The notes under the pieces are model-generated. The model was not told the origin of the DNA. It was given only the letters and a program-made list of their open reading frames with translations, and did not search any database. This document shows, one piece after another, positions 35,264-44,039 of a DNA stretch of 64,000 nt. The stretch comes from Nocardioides okcheonensis (lineage in GTDB: Bacteria > Actinomycetota > Actinomycetes > Propionibacteriales > Nocardioidaceae): contig NZ_CP087710.1 of assembly GCF_020991065.1 (NCBI RefSeq), forward strand, positions 3,038,001-3,102,000, written 5' to 3'. Numbering within the stretch: the stretch's first letter is position 1; each line of letters starts with the position of its first letter. A program made the position numbers and the translations under genes.

Positions 35264-37489
35264 ATGTCAGCACGAAGGACAGCCGGAGCACGCGCGACGA
35301 CGGGGGTGGCCGCGTCGGCGCTCGCGCTCGCAGCGTTCGCGGTGGCACCAGCACACGCGGCCGACGGCGCCAGCACCCCCGGGGCGGCCGCCACGGCCAC
35401 CGGCACGGTGGAGACGAAGGCCGCCAAGGGACGTACGTGGCGGGTGCGCACCGAGAAGCAGCTGCGCACCGCGGTGCGCAAGGCCAACAAGAGTGACGGC
35501 AAGGACCGCATCGTCCTGCTGCGGAGCATCCGGTTCGACACCCGTGGCTCCGCGAGCGGCGGAGCGGGACGCGGTGACCTCGACGTGCGGGGCAGCCTGG
35601 TCGTGCTCGGCCGCGGCAAGACGATCAACGCCCGGAAGGTCGACCGCGTCTTCGACGTCCGCTCCGACAGCCGGCTGGTGCTCAAGCGCGTCACGCTGCG
35701 CAACGGTGCGCCGGCCGAGACCGAGAGCGGCGGACTGGTCCGCAGCCGGGGCACGGTGGTCGTGCGCAAGTCGCACCTGCTCGACTCGACGGTCGCGGGG
35801 GCGGGTGCCTCCGGCGGCGCGGTGATGAACGACGGTGGCACGGTGCGCCTCGTCGACACCCGGGTGCGCGGCAACGCCGCGGAGCGCGCGGGCGGCGGCA
35901 TCGAGGCCAACGGGGGCAGCACGACGCTCGTCCGCAGCCGGCTCACCGGCAACGCGACGGGCCCCGGCCCGGGCAACGGCGGCGGGCTGCACCTCACCGG
36001 GACCGGCGCCGTGCTCGTGCGCGACGGCCTCGTCGCGGGCAACACCGCAGGCGCCGAGGGCGGCGGTCTCTGGAACTCCGCGACCGGCACCTTCACCGTC
36101 GAGCGCACCACGGTCCGGCGCAACAGCGCGGCCGGCGCTGCGGCGGACCAGGGCGGCGGCGGTCTCTTCAACGACGGCGGCGCGCTGACGGTGCGCGGCA
36201 GCGAGATCAGCGACAACACCGCGACGGGCGCGGCCGGCTCGGGCGGCGGCCTGCTCAACAACCTCGGCACCCTCGTGCTGGTCACCAGCGAGGTGCGCGG
36301 CAACTCCGCGCCCCGCGCGGGCGGCGGCGTGGAGGCCAACGTGGGGACCACGACCGTCATCGGCTCGACCCTGCTCGCCAACAGCACCGGCGCCGCACCC
36401 GGCAACGGTGGCGGCCTGCACCTCACCGGCGCCGGCACGGTCACCGTCGACACCACCCAGGTGGTCGGCAACACCGCCGTCGAGGGCGGCGGCCTCTGGA
36501 ACGCCGCCACCGGCACGATGACGGTGACCGGCTCGACGATCACCGGCAACTCCGCGTCGGGCGCGGCGGCCGACCAGGGCGGCGGCGGCATCTACTCCGA
36601 CGGCACCACGACGGTCAACGGCTCGACGATCTCGCGCAACACCGCGACCGGCGCGGCCGGCTCGGGCGGCGGCGTGCTCAACAACCAGGGCAGGCTGACC
36701 GTCGGCGGCACCACGCTGGAGGGCAACACCGCCAGGCGCGCGGGCGGTGGCATCGAGGCCAACCTCGGCACGACGAGCGTGGCCCGCTCGGTGCTCAGCG
36801 GCAACGACGCCGGCACCGCCCCGGGCAACGGCGGCGGCCTGCACCTCACGGGCGCCGGCACGGTCGAGGTGTCGCAGAGCAAGGTCTACGACAACCGCGC
36901 CGTCGAGGGTGGCGGCCTGTGGAACTCCGCGACCGGCACCATGTCGGTGACCGACACCCACCTGCGCGGCAACGTCGCCAGCGGGGCGGCGGCCGACCAG
37001 GGTGGCGGCGCGATCTACGACGACGGCGGTGACCTCACCGTCATGGGCGCCACGATCGAGGCCAACCGCGCGACCGGCGCGGCCGGCTCCGGCGGCGGCA
37101 TCCTGTCGCTCGGCGGCGGGCTGACGATGGGCTGGAGCGCCCTCGACGGCAACTCCGCCCCGCGTGCGGGCGGTGCGGTCGAGGTCAACGGCGGCCAGGC
37201 CGCGCTGACCAACGTCGACGCCGACGCCAACACCACGGGCGCGGCCCCCGGCAACGGCGGTGCGCTGCACATCACCGGTGCCGGCACGGTCACCTGGACC
37301 AACGGCACGATCACCGCCAACAGCGCCGCCAACGAGGGCGGCGGCCTGTGGAACTCCGCCACCGGCAGCCTGACGGCGACCGGGATCGACTTCGGCGCCA
37401 ACACCGCGCCGGAGGGTCCGGACGCCTACAACGACGGCGGGACGATGCTCGTCAACGGCGCACCGGTCCTGCCCGGCAGCGGCATCTGA
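35264..37489 (+). CDS. Secreted beta-helix repeat protein
   Basis: A 741-residue exported protein. Residues 1-36 are a signal peptide ending APAHA. After a non-repeat domain (about 45-160) most of the protein consists of short turns of a right-handed parallel beta-helix, with GGG and N-T/S-A ladders. These group into a larger period of about 142 residues, marked by four GNGGGLHLTG copies coded at about 35972, 36401, 36824 and 37250, each followed by EGGGLWNSATG, AADQGGGG and GAAGSGGG blocks. There is no LPxTG or other anchor. Possible roles are adhesion or polysaccharide binding. It is divergent from the ECF sigma gene and followed by a strong terminator. Confidence 0.85.
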   Translation: MSARRTAGARATTGVAASALALAAFAVAPAHAADGASTPGAAATATGTVETKAAKGRTWRVRTEKQLRTAVRKANKSDGKDRIVLLRSIRFDTRGSASGGAGRGDLDVRGSLVVLGRGKTINARKVDRVFDVRSDSRLVLKRVTLRNGAPAETESGGLVRSRGTVVVRKSHLLDSTVAGAGASGGAVMNDGGTVRLVDTRVRGNAAERAGGGIEANGGSTTLVRSRLTGNATGPGPGNGGGLHLTGTGAVLVRDGLVAGNTAGAEGGGLWNSATGTFTVERTTVRRNSAAGAAADQGGGGLFNDGGALTVRGSEISDNTATGAAGSGGGLLNNLGTLVLVTSEVRGNSAPRAGGGVEANVGTTTVIGSTLLANSTGAAPGNGGGLHLTGAGTVTVDTTQVVGNTAVEGGGLWNAATGTMTVTGSTITGNSASGAAADQGGGGIYSDGTTTVNGSTISRNTATGAAGSGGGVLNNQGRLTVGGTTLEGNTARRAGGGIEANLGTTSVARSVLSGNDAGTAPGNGGGLHLTGAGTVEVSQSKVYDNRAVEGGGLWNSATGTMSVTDTHLRGNVASGAAADQGGGAIYDDGGDLTVMGATIEANRATGAAGSGGGILSLGGGLTMGWSALDGNSAPRAGGAVEVNGGQAALTNVDADANTTGAAPGNGGALHITGAGTVTWTNGTITANSAANEGGGLWNSATGSLTATGIDFGANTAPEGPDAYNDGGTMLVNGAPVLPGSGI
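35972..37489 (+). repeat. Tandem coding super-repeat of about 426 bp
   Basis: The phrase GGCAACGGNGG starts at 35972, 36401, 36824 and 37250, spacings of 429, 423 and 426 bp. Each period encodes the same ordered series of beta-helix turns. DNA similarity between periods is high, as expected from recent duplication or gene conversion. Confidence 0.75.
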
Positions 37490-37510
37490 GCAACTCGCTC
37501 CACCACGCGA

Positions 37511-37543
37511 CGACGCCCCGGAGGCCTGGCCTCCGGGGCGTCG
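37511..37543 (+). terminator. Strong terminator hairpin
   Basis: CGACGCCCCGGAGGC (37511-37525) pairs perfectly with 37529-37543, a 15-bp stem with a 3-nt loop. It follows the beta-helix stop by 21 bp and also lies 3' of the convergent symporter gene. Confidence 0.85.
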
Positions 37544-37572
37544 CCGTGTCCCGTGTCCGGTGCGGGGACCGG

Positions 37573-39207
37573 TCAGTGCTGGACGGCCTGCTCCGCGCCC
37601 GCGCCGGTGAGGGCACGGACCTCCAGCTCGGTGTAGCGCTCCTCCGCGGACGGCTCCTTCGACGTGATGGTGCCGAGGTAGCCGAGCAGGAAGCCGAGCG
37701 GGATGGACACGATGCCGGGGTTCTCCAGCGGGAACCAGGAGATGTCGATGCTGGTCGGCAGCAGCGACAGGTTCTTCCCGCTGACCGGGTCGAGGCCCTT
37801 GCCGGAGACGACCGGGCTGAAGATCACCAGGCCGACCGACGAGATCAGGCCGCCGTAGATGCTCCAGAGCGCGCCGCGGGTGTTGAAGCGCCGCCAGAAC
37901 ATGTTGTAGATGATCGCCGGCAGGTTGGCCGACGCCGCGACCGCGAAGGCCAGGGCGACGAGGAAGGCGATGTTGAGCTTCTGCGCCGGGATGGCCAGGA
38001 CGATGGCGATCAGGCCGATCACGCCGGCGGCGATGCGCGAGACCCGGATCTCCTCGGCCTCGGACGCCTTGCCGTCCTTGAAGACCGAGTTGTAGAGGTC
38101 GTGCGCCACCGAGACCGACGAGGTGAGGGTCAGTCCGGCCACCACCGCGAGGATCGTGGCGAAGGCGACCGCCGCGATCAGTGCCAGCAGCACGGCGCCT
38201 CCGGTCGAGCCCGGCCCACCTCCGACGGCCTCCGCCAGCAGCGGCGAGGCCAGGTTGCCGCCCGACGCGGCCACCTCGGCGTACGCGTCCTTGTCGAGCA
38301 GCGCGGCGGCGCCGAAGCCGAGGACGAGCGTGAAGAGGTAGAACGCGCCGATCAGGCCGATCGCCCACAGCACCGACTTGCGGGCGTCGCGGGAGGTCGG
38401 GGTGGTGTAGAAGCGGATCAGGATGTGCGGCAGGCCGGCGGTGCCGAGCACGAGCGCGATGCCGAGGGACAGGAAGTCGATCTTCTTGTGCAGCTCGGGG
38501 CCGTACTTCAGGCCCGGCTCGAGGAACGCGCCGCCCTTGCCGCTGTTGGAGGCGGCGGTGCCGAGCAGCTCGGACAGGTTGAAGCCGAACTTGGCGAGCA
38601 CCAGCACCACGATCAGCGCGGAGCCGGCCATCAGCAGCACGGCCTTGACGATCTGCACCCAGGTCGTGCCCTTCATGCCGCCGACGGTGACGTAGAAGAT
38701 CATCAGCGCGCCGACGAAGAAGATCGTCAGGTTCTTCAGGCCCTCGCTCTGCACGTCGAGCAGCAGCGCGACCAGCGCGCCGGCGCCGACCATCTGGGCG
38801 AGCAGGTAGAAGATCGAGACGACCACGGTGGAGGTGGCGGCGGCGGTGCGGACCGGCTTCTGCCGCATCCGGTAAGCCAGCTGGTCGGCCATCGTGTAGC
38901 GCCCGGAGTTGCGGAGCACCTCGGCGACCAGCAGCAGCGCGACCAGCCAGGCGACGAGGAAGCCGATGGAGTAGAGGAAGCCGTCGTAGCCCGAGAGCGC
39001 GATGGCGCCGGAGATGCCGAGGAACGACGCCGCCGACATGTAGTCGCCGCCGATCGCCAGGCCGTTCTGGAAGCCGGAGAAGCCGCGGCCGCCGGCGTAG
39101 TGGTCGGCCGCGCCGGAGGAGTTGCGGCTGGCCCAGATGGTGATCCCGACGGTCAGTGCGACGACCGCGAGGAACAGCCCGCTGGTGAGGAACTGGTGGC
39201 CTTCCAT
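37573..39207 (-). CDS. actP: Cation:acetate symporter ActP
   Basis: A 544-residue sodium:solute symporter with about 13 transmembrane helices. Family signatures include FSGFQNGLAIGGDYMSAASFLG, YVTVGGMKGTTWVQIVKA (SSS motif), GTAGLPHILIRFYTTPT and SSVSVAHDLYNSVFK, matching the ActP/YjcG subfamily that takes up acetate and other short monocarboxylates. It is the second gene of an operon with a DUF485 protein one base upstream. With acs at 31695 it forms an acetate-use set; both have Crp-like sites. Confidence 0.93.
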   Translation of the reverse strand: MEGHQFLTSGLFLAVVALTVGITIWASRNSSGAADHYAGGRGFSGFQNGLAIGGDYMSAASFLGISGAIALSGYDGFLYSIGFLVAWLVALLLVAEVLRNSGRYTMADQLAYRMRQKPVRTAAATSTVVVSIFYLLAQMVGAGALVALLLDVQSEGLKNLTIFFVGALMIFYVTVGGMKGTTWVQIVKAVLLMAGSALIVVLVLAKFGFNLSELLGTAASNSGKGGAFLEPGLKYGPELHKKIDFLSLGIALVLGTAGLPHILIRFYTTPTSRDARKSVLWAIGLIGAFYLFTLVLGFGAAALLDKDAYAEVAASGGNLASPLLAEAVGGGPGSTGGAVLLALIAAVAFATILAVVAGLTLTSSVSVAHDLYNSVFKDGKASEAEEIRVSRIAAGVIGLIAIVLAIPAQKLNIAFLVALAFAVAASANLPAIIYNMFWRRFNTRGALWSIYGGLISSVGLVIFSPVVSGKGLDPVSGKNLSLLPTSIDISWFPLENPGIVSIPLGFLLGYLGTITSKEPSAEERYTELEVRALTGAGAEQAVQH

Positions 39208-39208
39208 G

Positions 39209-39556
39209 TCAGCGCTCCCTGGTGGAGTAGTACTCGTCCGACAGCTGCTTGGCCAGCGGGTCGAGGTGGGTGTTGGAGTAACGGCTGTAGAGGAACGCGA
39301 TGAGGAACGTCGTCACGAACTGCAGCAGGCCGAAGACCAGTGCGACGTTGATGTTGCCGACGACCTTCGCGGCCATGAAGCCGCCGGCGAACATCGACAG
39401 CAGCACGTAGAGCCCGTACCAGGCGAGGAACGCCGCGGTGGCGGGGATGATGAACCGGCGGTAGCGCGAGCGCAGCTCCGCGAACTCGGGGCGGGCCGAC
39501 AGCTCGTCGTAGACGGGATCGTGGCGCGCGGCCTGGTCGTGCGTTTCCTGTGTCAC
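39209..39556 (-). CDS. DUF485 (YjcH-like) membrane protein
   Basis: A 115-residue protein with two transmembrane helices (about 40-60 and 72-95) and the DUF485 pattern ELRSRYRRFIIPATAAFLAWYGLYVLLSMFA. In many bacteria the gene is directly upstream of actP, as here (1-bp gap), and the product is thought to assist the symporter. GTG start at 39556. Two adjacent Crp-like palindromes lie 32-62 bp upstream. Confidence 0.92.
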   Translation of the reverse strand: MTQETHDQAARHDPVYDELSARPEFAELRSRYRRFIIPATAAFLAWYGLYVLLSMFAGGFMAAKVVGNINVALVFGLLQFVTTFLIAFLYSRYSNTHLDPLAKQLSDEYYSTRER

Positions 39557-39587
39557 GTCAGGGTCCTTCCGGGCGGGGTCACCGGCA

Positions 39588-39618
39588 TGTGACCGCCGTC
39601 ACCGTGACACCGGTCACG
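39588..39618. promoter_or_regulatory. Two abutting Crp/GlxR-like sites upstream of actP operon
   Basis: TGTGA-CCGCCG-TCACC (39588-39603) and CGTGA-CACCGG-TCACG (39603-39618) abut, sharing base 39603. Both match the Crp/GlxR dyad TGTGA-N6-TCACA at eight or more of ten arm positions. They lie upstream of the DUF485-actP operon. Confidence 0.6.
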
Positions 39619-39763
39619 TCGGGCCCGGGAGGGGTGCGCGGCGTCCGGTCGCCCGATGGGCCGCCCGGCGCGGTGAGCGGTGGACCGGGCGCGACGAGCG
39701 GTCGTCCGGCGGGACCCTCCGGGAGGTGGTGCGGACCGCCGGGGGAGGTGCGAGGCTGCGCCG

Positions 39764-40474
39764 GTGGACGACCCGACCTCCCGCCGCACCGCTGCCCGGA
39801 CCCTGGCCGTCGCCTGGGTGCTGCTGACCCTCGGCGTGCTGGCGGTCGGCTGGCTGCTCACCCACCCGCTCGAGTCCACGGTCGACCCGTGGGACGACTC
39901 CGTCGAGCGCTGGATCGCCGAGCGCCGCACGCCGGGCCTCGACCTCGCGGCCGCGATCGGCAGCCACGTGGCCGACACCGTCGTCGGGGTCGGCGTGGCG
40001 GTCGTGGTCGCGCTCGTGGCGTGGCGGGTGCAGCGCACGCGGACCCCGCTGGTGTTCTACGCCCTCCTCGTCGGCGGCACGCTGGCGCTCTACCTCGTCG
40101 TCACCCACCTGATCACCCGCGACCGCCCGCCGGTGGAGATCCTCGACCCCGGCCTGGTGCCCGACCACAGCTTCCCGTCGGGGCACGTCGCGACCTCGGT
40201 CGTCGTCTACTGCGCGACCGCGCTCTACCTCTCCCGGACGGTCCCGGGGGCGGCGCGCTGGGCGTGGCCGCTCTGGCTGGTGCCCCTGGTCGTGGTCCCG
40301 TCACGGCTCTACCAAGGCGCCCACCACCCCACCGACGTGCTGACCAGCCTGGTCTTCGCGCCGATCTGGGTGGCGGTGGTCGCGGCGGTGGTGCTGCCCC
40401 GCGCCGAGGCGCGTCAGCCCCGGACCGCCCGCGGTCCCGCGGGCACCGGCGCCACCTCGTCGACGGGGTCGTAG
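39764..40474 (+). CDS. PAP2-family membrane phosphatase
   Basis: A 236-residue integral membrane protein with six helices and the acid-phosphatase triad motifs: a degenerate first motif near HLITRDRPPVE, SFPSGHVATS (motif 2, His about 138) and SRLYQGAHHPTDVL (motif 3, R-x6-H-x3-D). Such enzymes dephosphorylate lipid phosphates such as undecaprenyl pyrophosphate or phosphatidic acid. GTG 39764 chosen as start. The last 61 bp overlap the convergent PP2C gene. Confidence 0.88.
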   Translation: MDDPTSRRTAARTLAVAWVLLTLGVLAVGWLLTHPLESTVDPWDDSVERWIAERRTPGLDLAAAIGSHVADTVVGVGVAVVVALVAWRVQRTRTPLVFYALLVGGTLALYLVVTHLITRDRPPVEILDPGLVPDHSFPSGHVATSVVVYCATALYLSRTVPGAARWAWPLWLVPLVVVPSRLYQGAHHPTDVLTSLVFAPIWVAVVAAVVLPRAEARQPRTARGPAGTGATSSTGS

Positions 40475-42531
40475 CAGGCCAGCACCAGGGCGAGGTCGTC
40501 CTCCAGGGCGTGGCCCGCGGCCCGGGTGAGCGCCAGCAGCAGGCCGTCGAGCGTGGCGTCGAGGCTGGCGCTGCCCACGTCGGCGAGCAGCGGCACGGGG
40601 TCGACGAAGCGGCCGTCGGGCGAGCGCGCCTCGATCAGCCCGTCGGTGAACAGCAGCATCCGGTCGCCCGGCGCCAGGACGCCGTGGGCGACCGTCGGGT
40701 CCACGCCCAGGCCGAGCGGCGGCGAGTGGTCGAGGTCGAGCGGCACGACGAGCCCGGAGGTGGGCAGCAGGAGGGGCGCCGGGTGGCCGCACGAGACGAC
40801 GTCGAACGTGCCGTCGTCGCGGATGTCGACGAGCACGCCGGTCACGAAGTCCTCGGCGTCGGTGAGGTACGGCAGGATCCGCCGGTCGATCTCGCGGGCC
40901 ACGTGGGCGACGTCCTCGGCGCCGGCCGCGGCGGCCCGGAACTCGCCGAGCACGACCGTCGCCGTGCGGACGGCCGACAGCCCCTTGCCCCGCACGTCGC
41001 CGACGAGCAGCCGCACGGACGTCGGGCCGGTCACCACCTCGTAGAGGTCGCCGCCCACCTGGGCCGCGGTCGTGGCGGAGCGGTAGCGCGCGGCGAGGCT
41101 GACCGGGCCGGCCCGCGGGGGTGGCGGCGCCAGGATCGCCCGCTGCGCCGCCTCCGCGACGAGGGTGACGTCGGCGAGCCGCTCGGACTGCTGCTCGAAC
41201 GTCAAGGCGGTCTCCAGGGCGACGGCCACGCGGTCCGCGACCGCCTCGAGGAACGCGACGTCCTCCTCGTCGTAGTGGCGCCCGGACCCGGCCTGGACGA
41301 GCGTGAGCGTCCCGATGACGCCGTCGCGTCCGCGCAGCGGCACGACCATCGCGCTGGTCGGGGCGACCGCCCGGAGCGCGGCCAGGTGCTCGGGCCCGAT
41401 CGCCGCGGCCTCGAGCAGGTCCGCCGGGACGTAGGGGTGCAGCTCGCTGCGACCCGACGCGACGACGCGTGCCGCGGGGAAGACGTGGAGCAGTGCCTCC
41501 CCGTCCGCGCCGGTCGCGCCGCTCGTGACCGACGCCGGCCCCGGGACGCCGTCGCGCAGCGGCCGGATCGAGCACCAGTCGGCGAAGCGCGGCACGAGGA
41601 TCCGCCCGCACTCGGCGAGGGTGGCGCCGGTGTCGAGGGTGCGGGACAGGCTCATCGAGAGCTCCGACAGCAGGAGCGTGCGCTGGGCGGCCGCGTCGGC
41701 CCGCTGCAGCTCGGCGGCGCGCTCCACCGCGCTGGTCAGCGCGCCGGCCAGGGAGTGCAGGAAGCCGTCCTCGTGCGGGGTGAGGAGGTCCGGCGGGAAG
41801 GTGATGACCAGGAGTCCGTGGGTCCGGTCGTCGCGGCGCAGCGGCAGCAGGTGGAGGCTGCGCTCGGTCTGGTAGTAGCCGGCCAGGCCGGGGAAGGCGG
41901 CGACGATCTCCGCCACCGAGCGGTAGTGGATGTCCCGGCCCTCCCGGACCGCGACCGCGCCCGGCAGGTCGCTGGACAGCGGGACCTCCCGGTACTGGTC
42001 CGCGGCGGTGCCACCGCGGCCGTACCAGCTGAGGGTCCGCAGCACCCCGTCGTCGTCGAGGGACATCACCATCGCCGAGCTCGCGCCCATCGTCCCGATC
42101 GCCTGTCCCAGGAACCCGTCCGCCACCTCCTTGACCGTCCGGGCGCCGGTGAGCTCGACCGCCAGCGAGTCGAGCACGCGCTGGGCCAGCGCCGTCGTCC
42201 GCACCAGGCGCTGCTGGCCGCGCTCGTTGGCGCGGGCGCTCACCAGCGCGAGGGCGCAGATCATGACGCAGGTGGTGAAGCGGAGCGCCCAGTCGCGGTC
42301 GCCGAGGTTGCCGTGCCACACGCCCGACGCCACCGACAGCGCGAGACCGAGCGCCGCCACGCCGGTGGTGCGCCGGGTGTCGGCGTAGACCGCGGTGAGC
42401 ACGGCGGCACCGCCGTAGGCGCCGTTGACCTGGCGCCCGAGCAGGAGGTCGACGCCCATCACCACGAGGAGCAGCAGGACGCCACTCAGCCACATCGGGC
42501 TCTCGCGAAGCGCGCGGGCTCGGTCGGTCAC
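40414..42531 (-). CDS. GAF-domain PP2C (SpoIIE-type) phosphatase with membrane N-terminus
   Basis: A 705-residue signalling protein: two to four N-terminal membrane segments (about 12-80), a GAF-like domain (about 100-280), a second GAF domain (about 300-450), and a C-terminal SpoIIE/PP2C phosphatase domain with metal-binding motifs GGDLYEVV, VGDVRGKGLSAV, VSCGHPAPLLL, LLFTDGLIEAR and LEDDLALVLA. It probably dephosphorylates an anti-sigma-factor antagonist in a partner-switching pathway; no such partner is in the window. GTG start at 42531. Confidence 0.9.
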   Translation of the reverse strand: MTDRARALRESPMWLSGVLLLLVVMGVDLLLGRQVNGAYGGAAVLTAVYADTRRTTGVAALGLALSVASGVWHGNLGDRDWALRFTTCVMICALALVSARANERGQQRLVRTTALAQRVLDSLAVELTGARTVKEVADGFLGQAIGTMGASSAMVMSLDDDGVLRTLSWYGRGGTAADQYREVPLSSDLPGAVAVREGRDIHYRSVAEIVAAFPGLAGYYQTERSLHLLPLRRDDRTHGLLVITFPPDLLTPHEDGFLHSLAGALTSAVERAAELQRADAAAQRTLLLSELSMSLSRTLDTGATLAECGRILVPRFADWCSIRPLRDGVPGPASVTSGATGADGEALLHVFPAARVVASGRSELHPYVPADLLEAAAIGPEHLAALRAVAPTSAMVVPLRGRDGVIGTLTLVQAGSGRHYDEEDVAFLEAVADRVAVALETALTFEQQSERLADVTLVAEAAQRAILAPPPPRAGPVSLAARYRSATTAAQVGGDLYEVVTGPTSVRLLVGDVRGKGLSAVRTATVVLGEFRAAAAGAEDVAHVAREIDRRILPYLTDAEDFVTGVLVDIRDDGTFDVVSCGHPAPLLLPTSGLVVPLDLDHSPPLGLGVDPTVAHGVLAPGDRMLLFTDGLIEARSPDGRFVDPVPLLADVGSASLDATLDGLLLALTRAAGHALEDDLALVLACYDPVDEVAPVPAGPRAVRG

Positions 42532-42697
42532 GGCCCACCTGCCATCGGGTCCGCCGGCGCCACGGCCGTGCACGGCTGCCGGCGCCGGAGGGCGCAGCCG
42601 TCGTCTCGATGGTAGACGTGCCCCCGAGCGCGCGTACGCGGATCGCCGAGGGGTGGTGTCGCTGGGCCCGCGACCGGGGGTGCGACAGAGTGGGGGC

Positions 42698-43600
42698 ATG
42701 ACCACCTCCACCGTCGTCGTGACCGGGGCCAACGGACTCGTGGGCAGCCACGTGGTGCGAGCGCTGAGCGAGCGGGGCGCCGCCGTGCGCGCCGTCGTGC
42801 GCCGCGCCGGGACCGCACCCGACCTGCCCGGGGTCGAGGAGCACGTCGGTGACTTCGCCGACCCGGCGTACGCCGCCGGTGTCGTGGCCGGTGCCGACGT
42901 GCTGGTGACGACGGTCCACCCGCTCGGCTCGGGCCGCGACGACCAGCGGCGCGTCGGCCTCGACGGCACGATGACGATCGCCGCGGCCGCCACCGACGCC
43001 GGCGTGCCGCTGGTCGTGCACGTCTCGACCGCCGGGGTCTACGACCGGAGCCCCGACGTGGGCGACGTCGACGAGGACGGCGCGCTGGTGCCGGACGACG
43101 CGGACGACTACGGCGTGGTGAAGCGTGACACCGACGCGGCCCTCGCGCGCCTCGGCGGCACCACCCGCGTGCTCGTGCGTCCGCCGGCGATCCTCGGTGC
43201 GGGCGAGTCCTCGGTGTGGAACACGGTCACCCCGGCGGCGATGGCGCAGGACGAGTCCCGCCGGCGCGCGGTGCCCGGCGCGACCTTCGCCTGGGTGCAC
43301 GTCGACGACCTCGCGACGCTGGTCGCGGACGTCGCGACCGGGGCGATCGCCACGGTGGCCTCCGACGCCGCGCACGGTCCGGTCGTCGGGGCCTGCACGC
43401 CGGTCAACGTGGCGGGGGAGCCCGCCACCCGGCGTGACTACGTCGGTGCCGTGTGCGCCGCCCTCGGGCTCGAGCCGACCTGGGAGGACGGCCCGGCCTG
43501 GACCGGCCGGATCCTGGCCGACCGGGCCCGCGGCTGGGGCTGGTCGCCGCGGGTCGCCCTCGCGGACGCCCTGGACGAGCTGCGGGCCGGGCTGCGCTGA
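42698..43600 (+). CDS. NAD(P)-dependent epimerase/dehydratase-like SDR
   Basis: A 300-residue extended SDR with VVVTGANGLVGSHVVRALSERG at the N-terminus and the fold continuing through VHVSTAGVYDRSP, YGVVKRDTDAAL (YxxxK) and WVHVDDLATLVADV. The Tyr-Lys pair in YGVVK is intact. The substrate is unknown; the family includes NAD(P)H-binding reductases of small carbonyl compounds. ATG at 42698 after GGGGG. Confidence 0.85.
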   Translation: MTTSTVVVTGANGLVGSHVVRALSERGAAVRAVVRRAGTAPDLPGVEEHVGDFADPAYAAGVVAGADVLVTTVHPLGSGRDDQRRVGLDGTMTIAAAATDAGVPLVVHVSTAGVYDRSPDVGDVDEDGALVPDDADDYGVVKRDTDAALARLGGTTRVLVRPPAILGAGESSVWNTVTPAAMAQDESRRRAVPGATFAWVHVDDLATLVADVATGAIATVASDAAHGPVVGACTPVNVAGEPATRRDYVGAVCAALGLEPTWEDGPAWTGRILADRARGWGWSPRVALADALDELRAGLR

Positions 43601-43640
43601 CCCTTGACCTCACGTGCACCCGAGGCCGCAGGATCGGTCC

Positions 43641-44039
43641 ATGACCGTTGTGACCGAGCTCAGGATCGCCCTCACCGTCGATGACTTCGACGCCGCCGTC
43701 GCCCTCTACCGCGATGCCCTCGGGCTCGCGCAGCTCGAGGACTGGAGCAGCGACCGGGGTCGCGTGCTGCTGCTCGACGCGGGCCGCGCGACCCTCGAGC
43801 TGTTCGACGCCGCGCAGGCGGCGATGGTCGACGACGTCGAGGTCGGGCGGCGCGTGTCGGGCCCGGTGCGGTTCGCGCTGCGGGTCGCCGACGCCGACGC
43901 CACGGCGGCGGCGCTGGTCCGGGCCGGCGCGTCCGAGGTGGCGCCGGCCGCCGTCACGCCGTGGGGCGACCGGAACGCCCGCGTGGCCGCTCCGGACGGG
44001 ATGCAGCTGACGCTCTTCAGCGCGGCGGAGGTGTCCTGA
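43641..44039 (+). CDS. VOC-family protein
   Basis: A 132-residue glyoxalase-fold protein: ELRIALTVDDFDAAVALYRDALGL, GRATLELFD, RFALRVADADATAAALVRAG and APDGMQLTLF. The His positions common in metal-binding VOC enzymes are not conserved, so it may bind a ligand instead. It lies just upstream of, and convergent with, soxR, overlapping it by 23 bp. A longer frame from GTG 43614 is possible. Confidence 0.8.
   Translation: MTVVTELRIALTVDDFDAAVALYRDALGLAQLEDWSSDRGRVLLLDAGRATLELFDAAQAAMVDDVEVGRRVSGPVRFALRVADADATAAALVRAGASEVAPAAVTPWGDRNARVAAPDGMQLTLFSAAEVS

Noticed and set aside
35972..37489. CRISPR-like array
   Set aside because: The repetition is in-frame coding repeats of a beta-helix protein with a 426-bp period, not short repeats with unique spacers.
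35267..38368. Very long minus-strand open frame opposite the beta-helix and actP genes
   Set aside because: It is the GC-driven shadow of two clear genes; its translation is low-complexity Arg/Gly/Ala sequence without family motifs.
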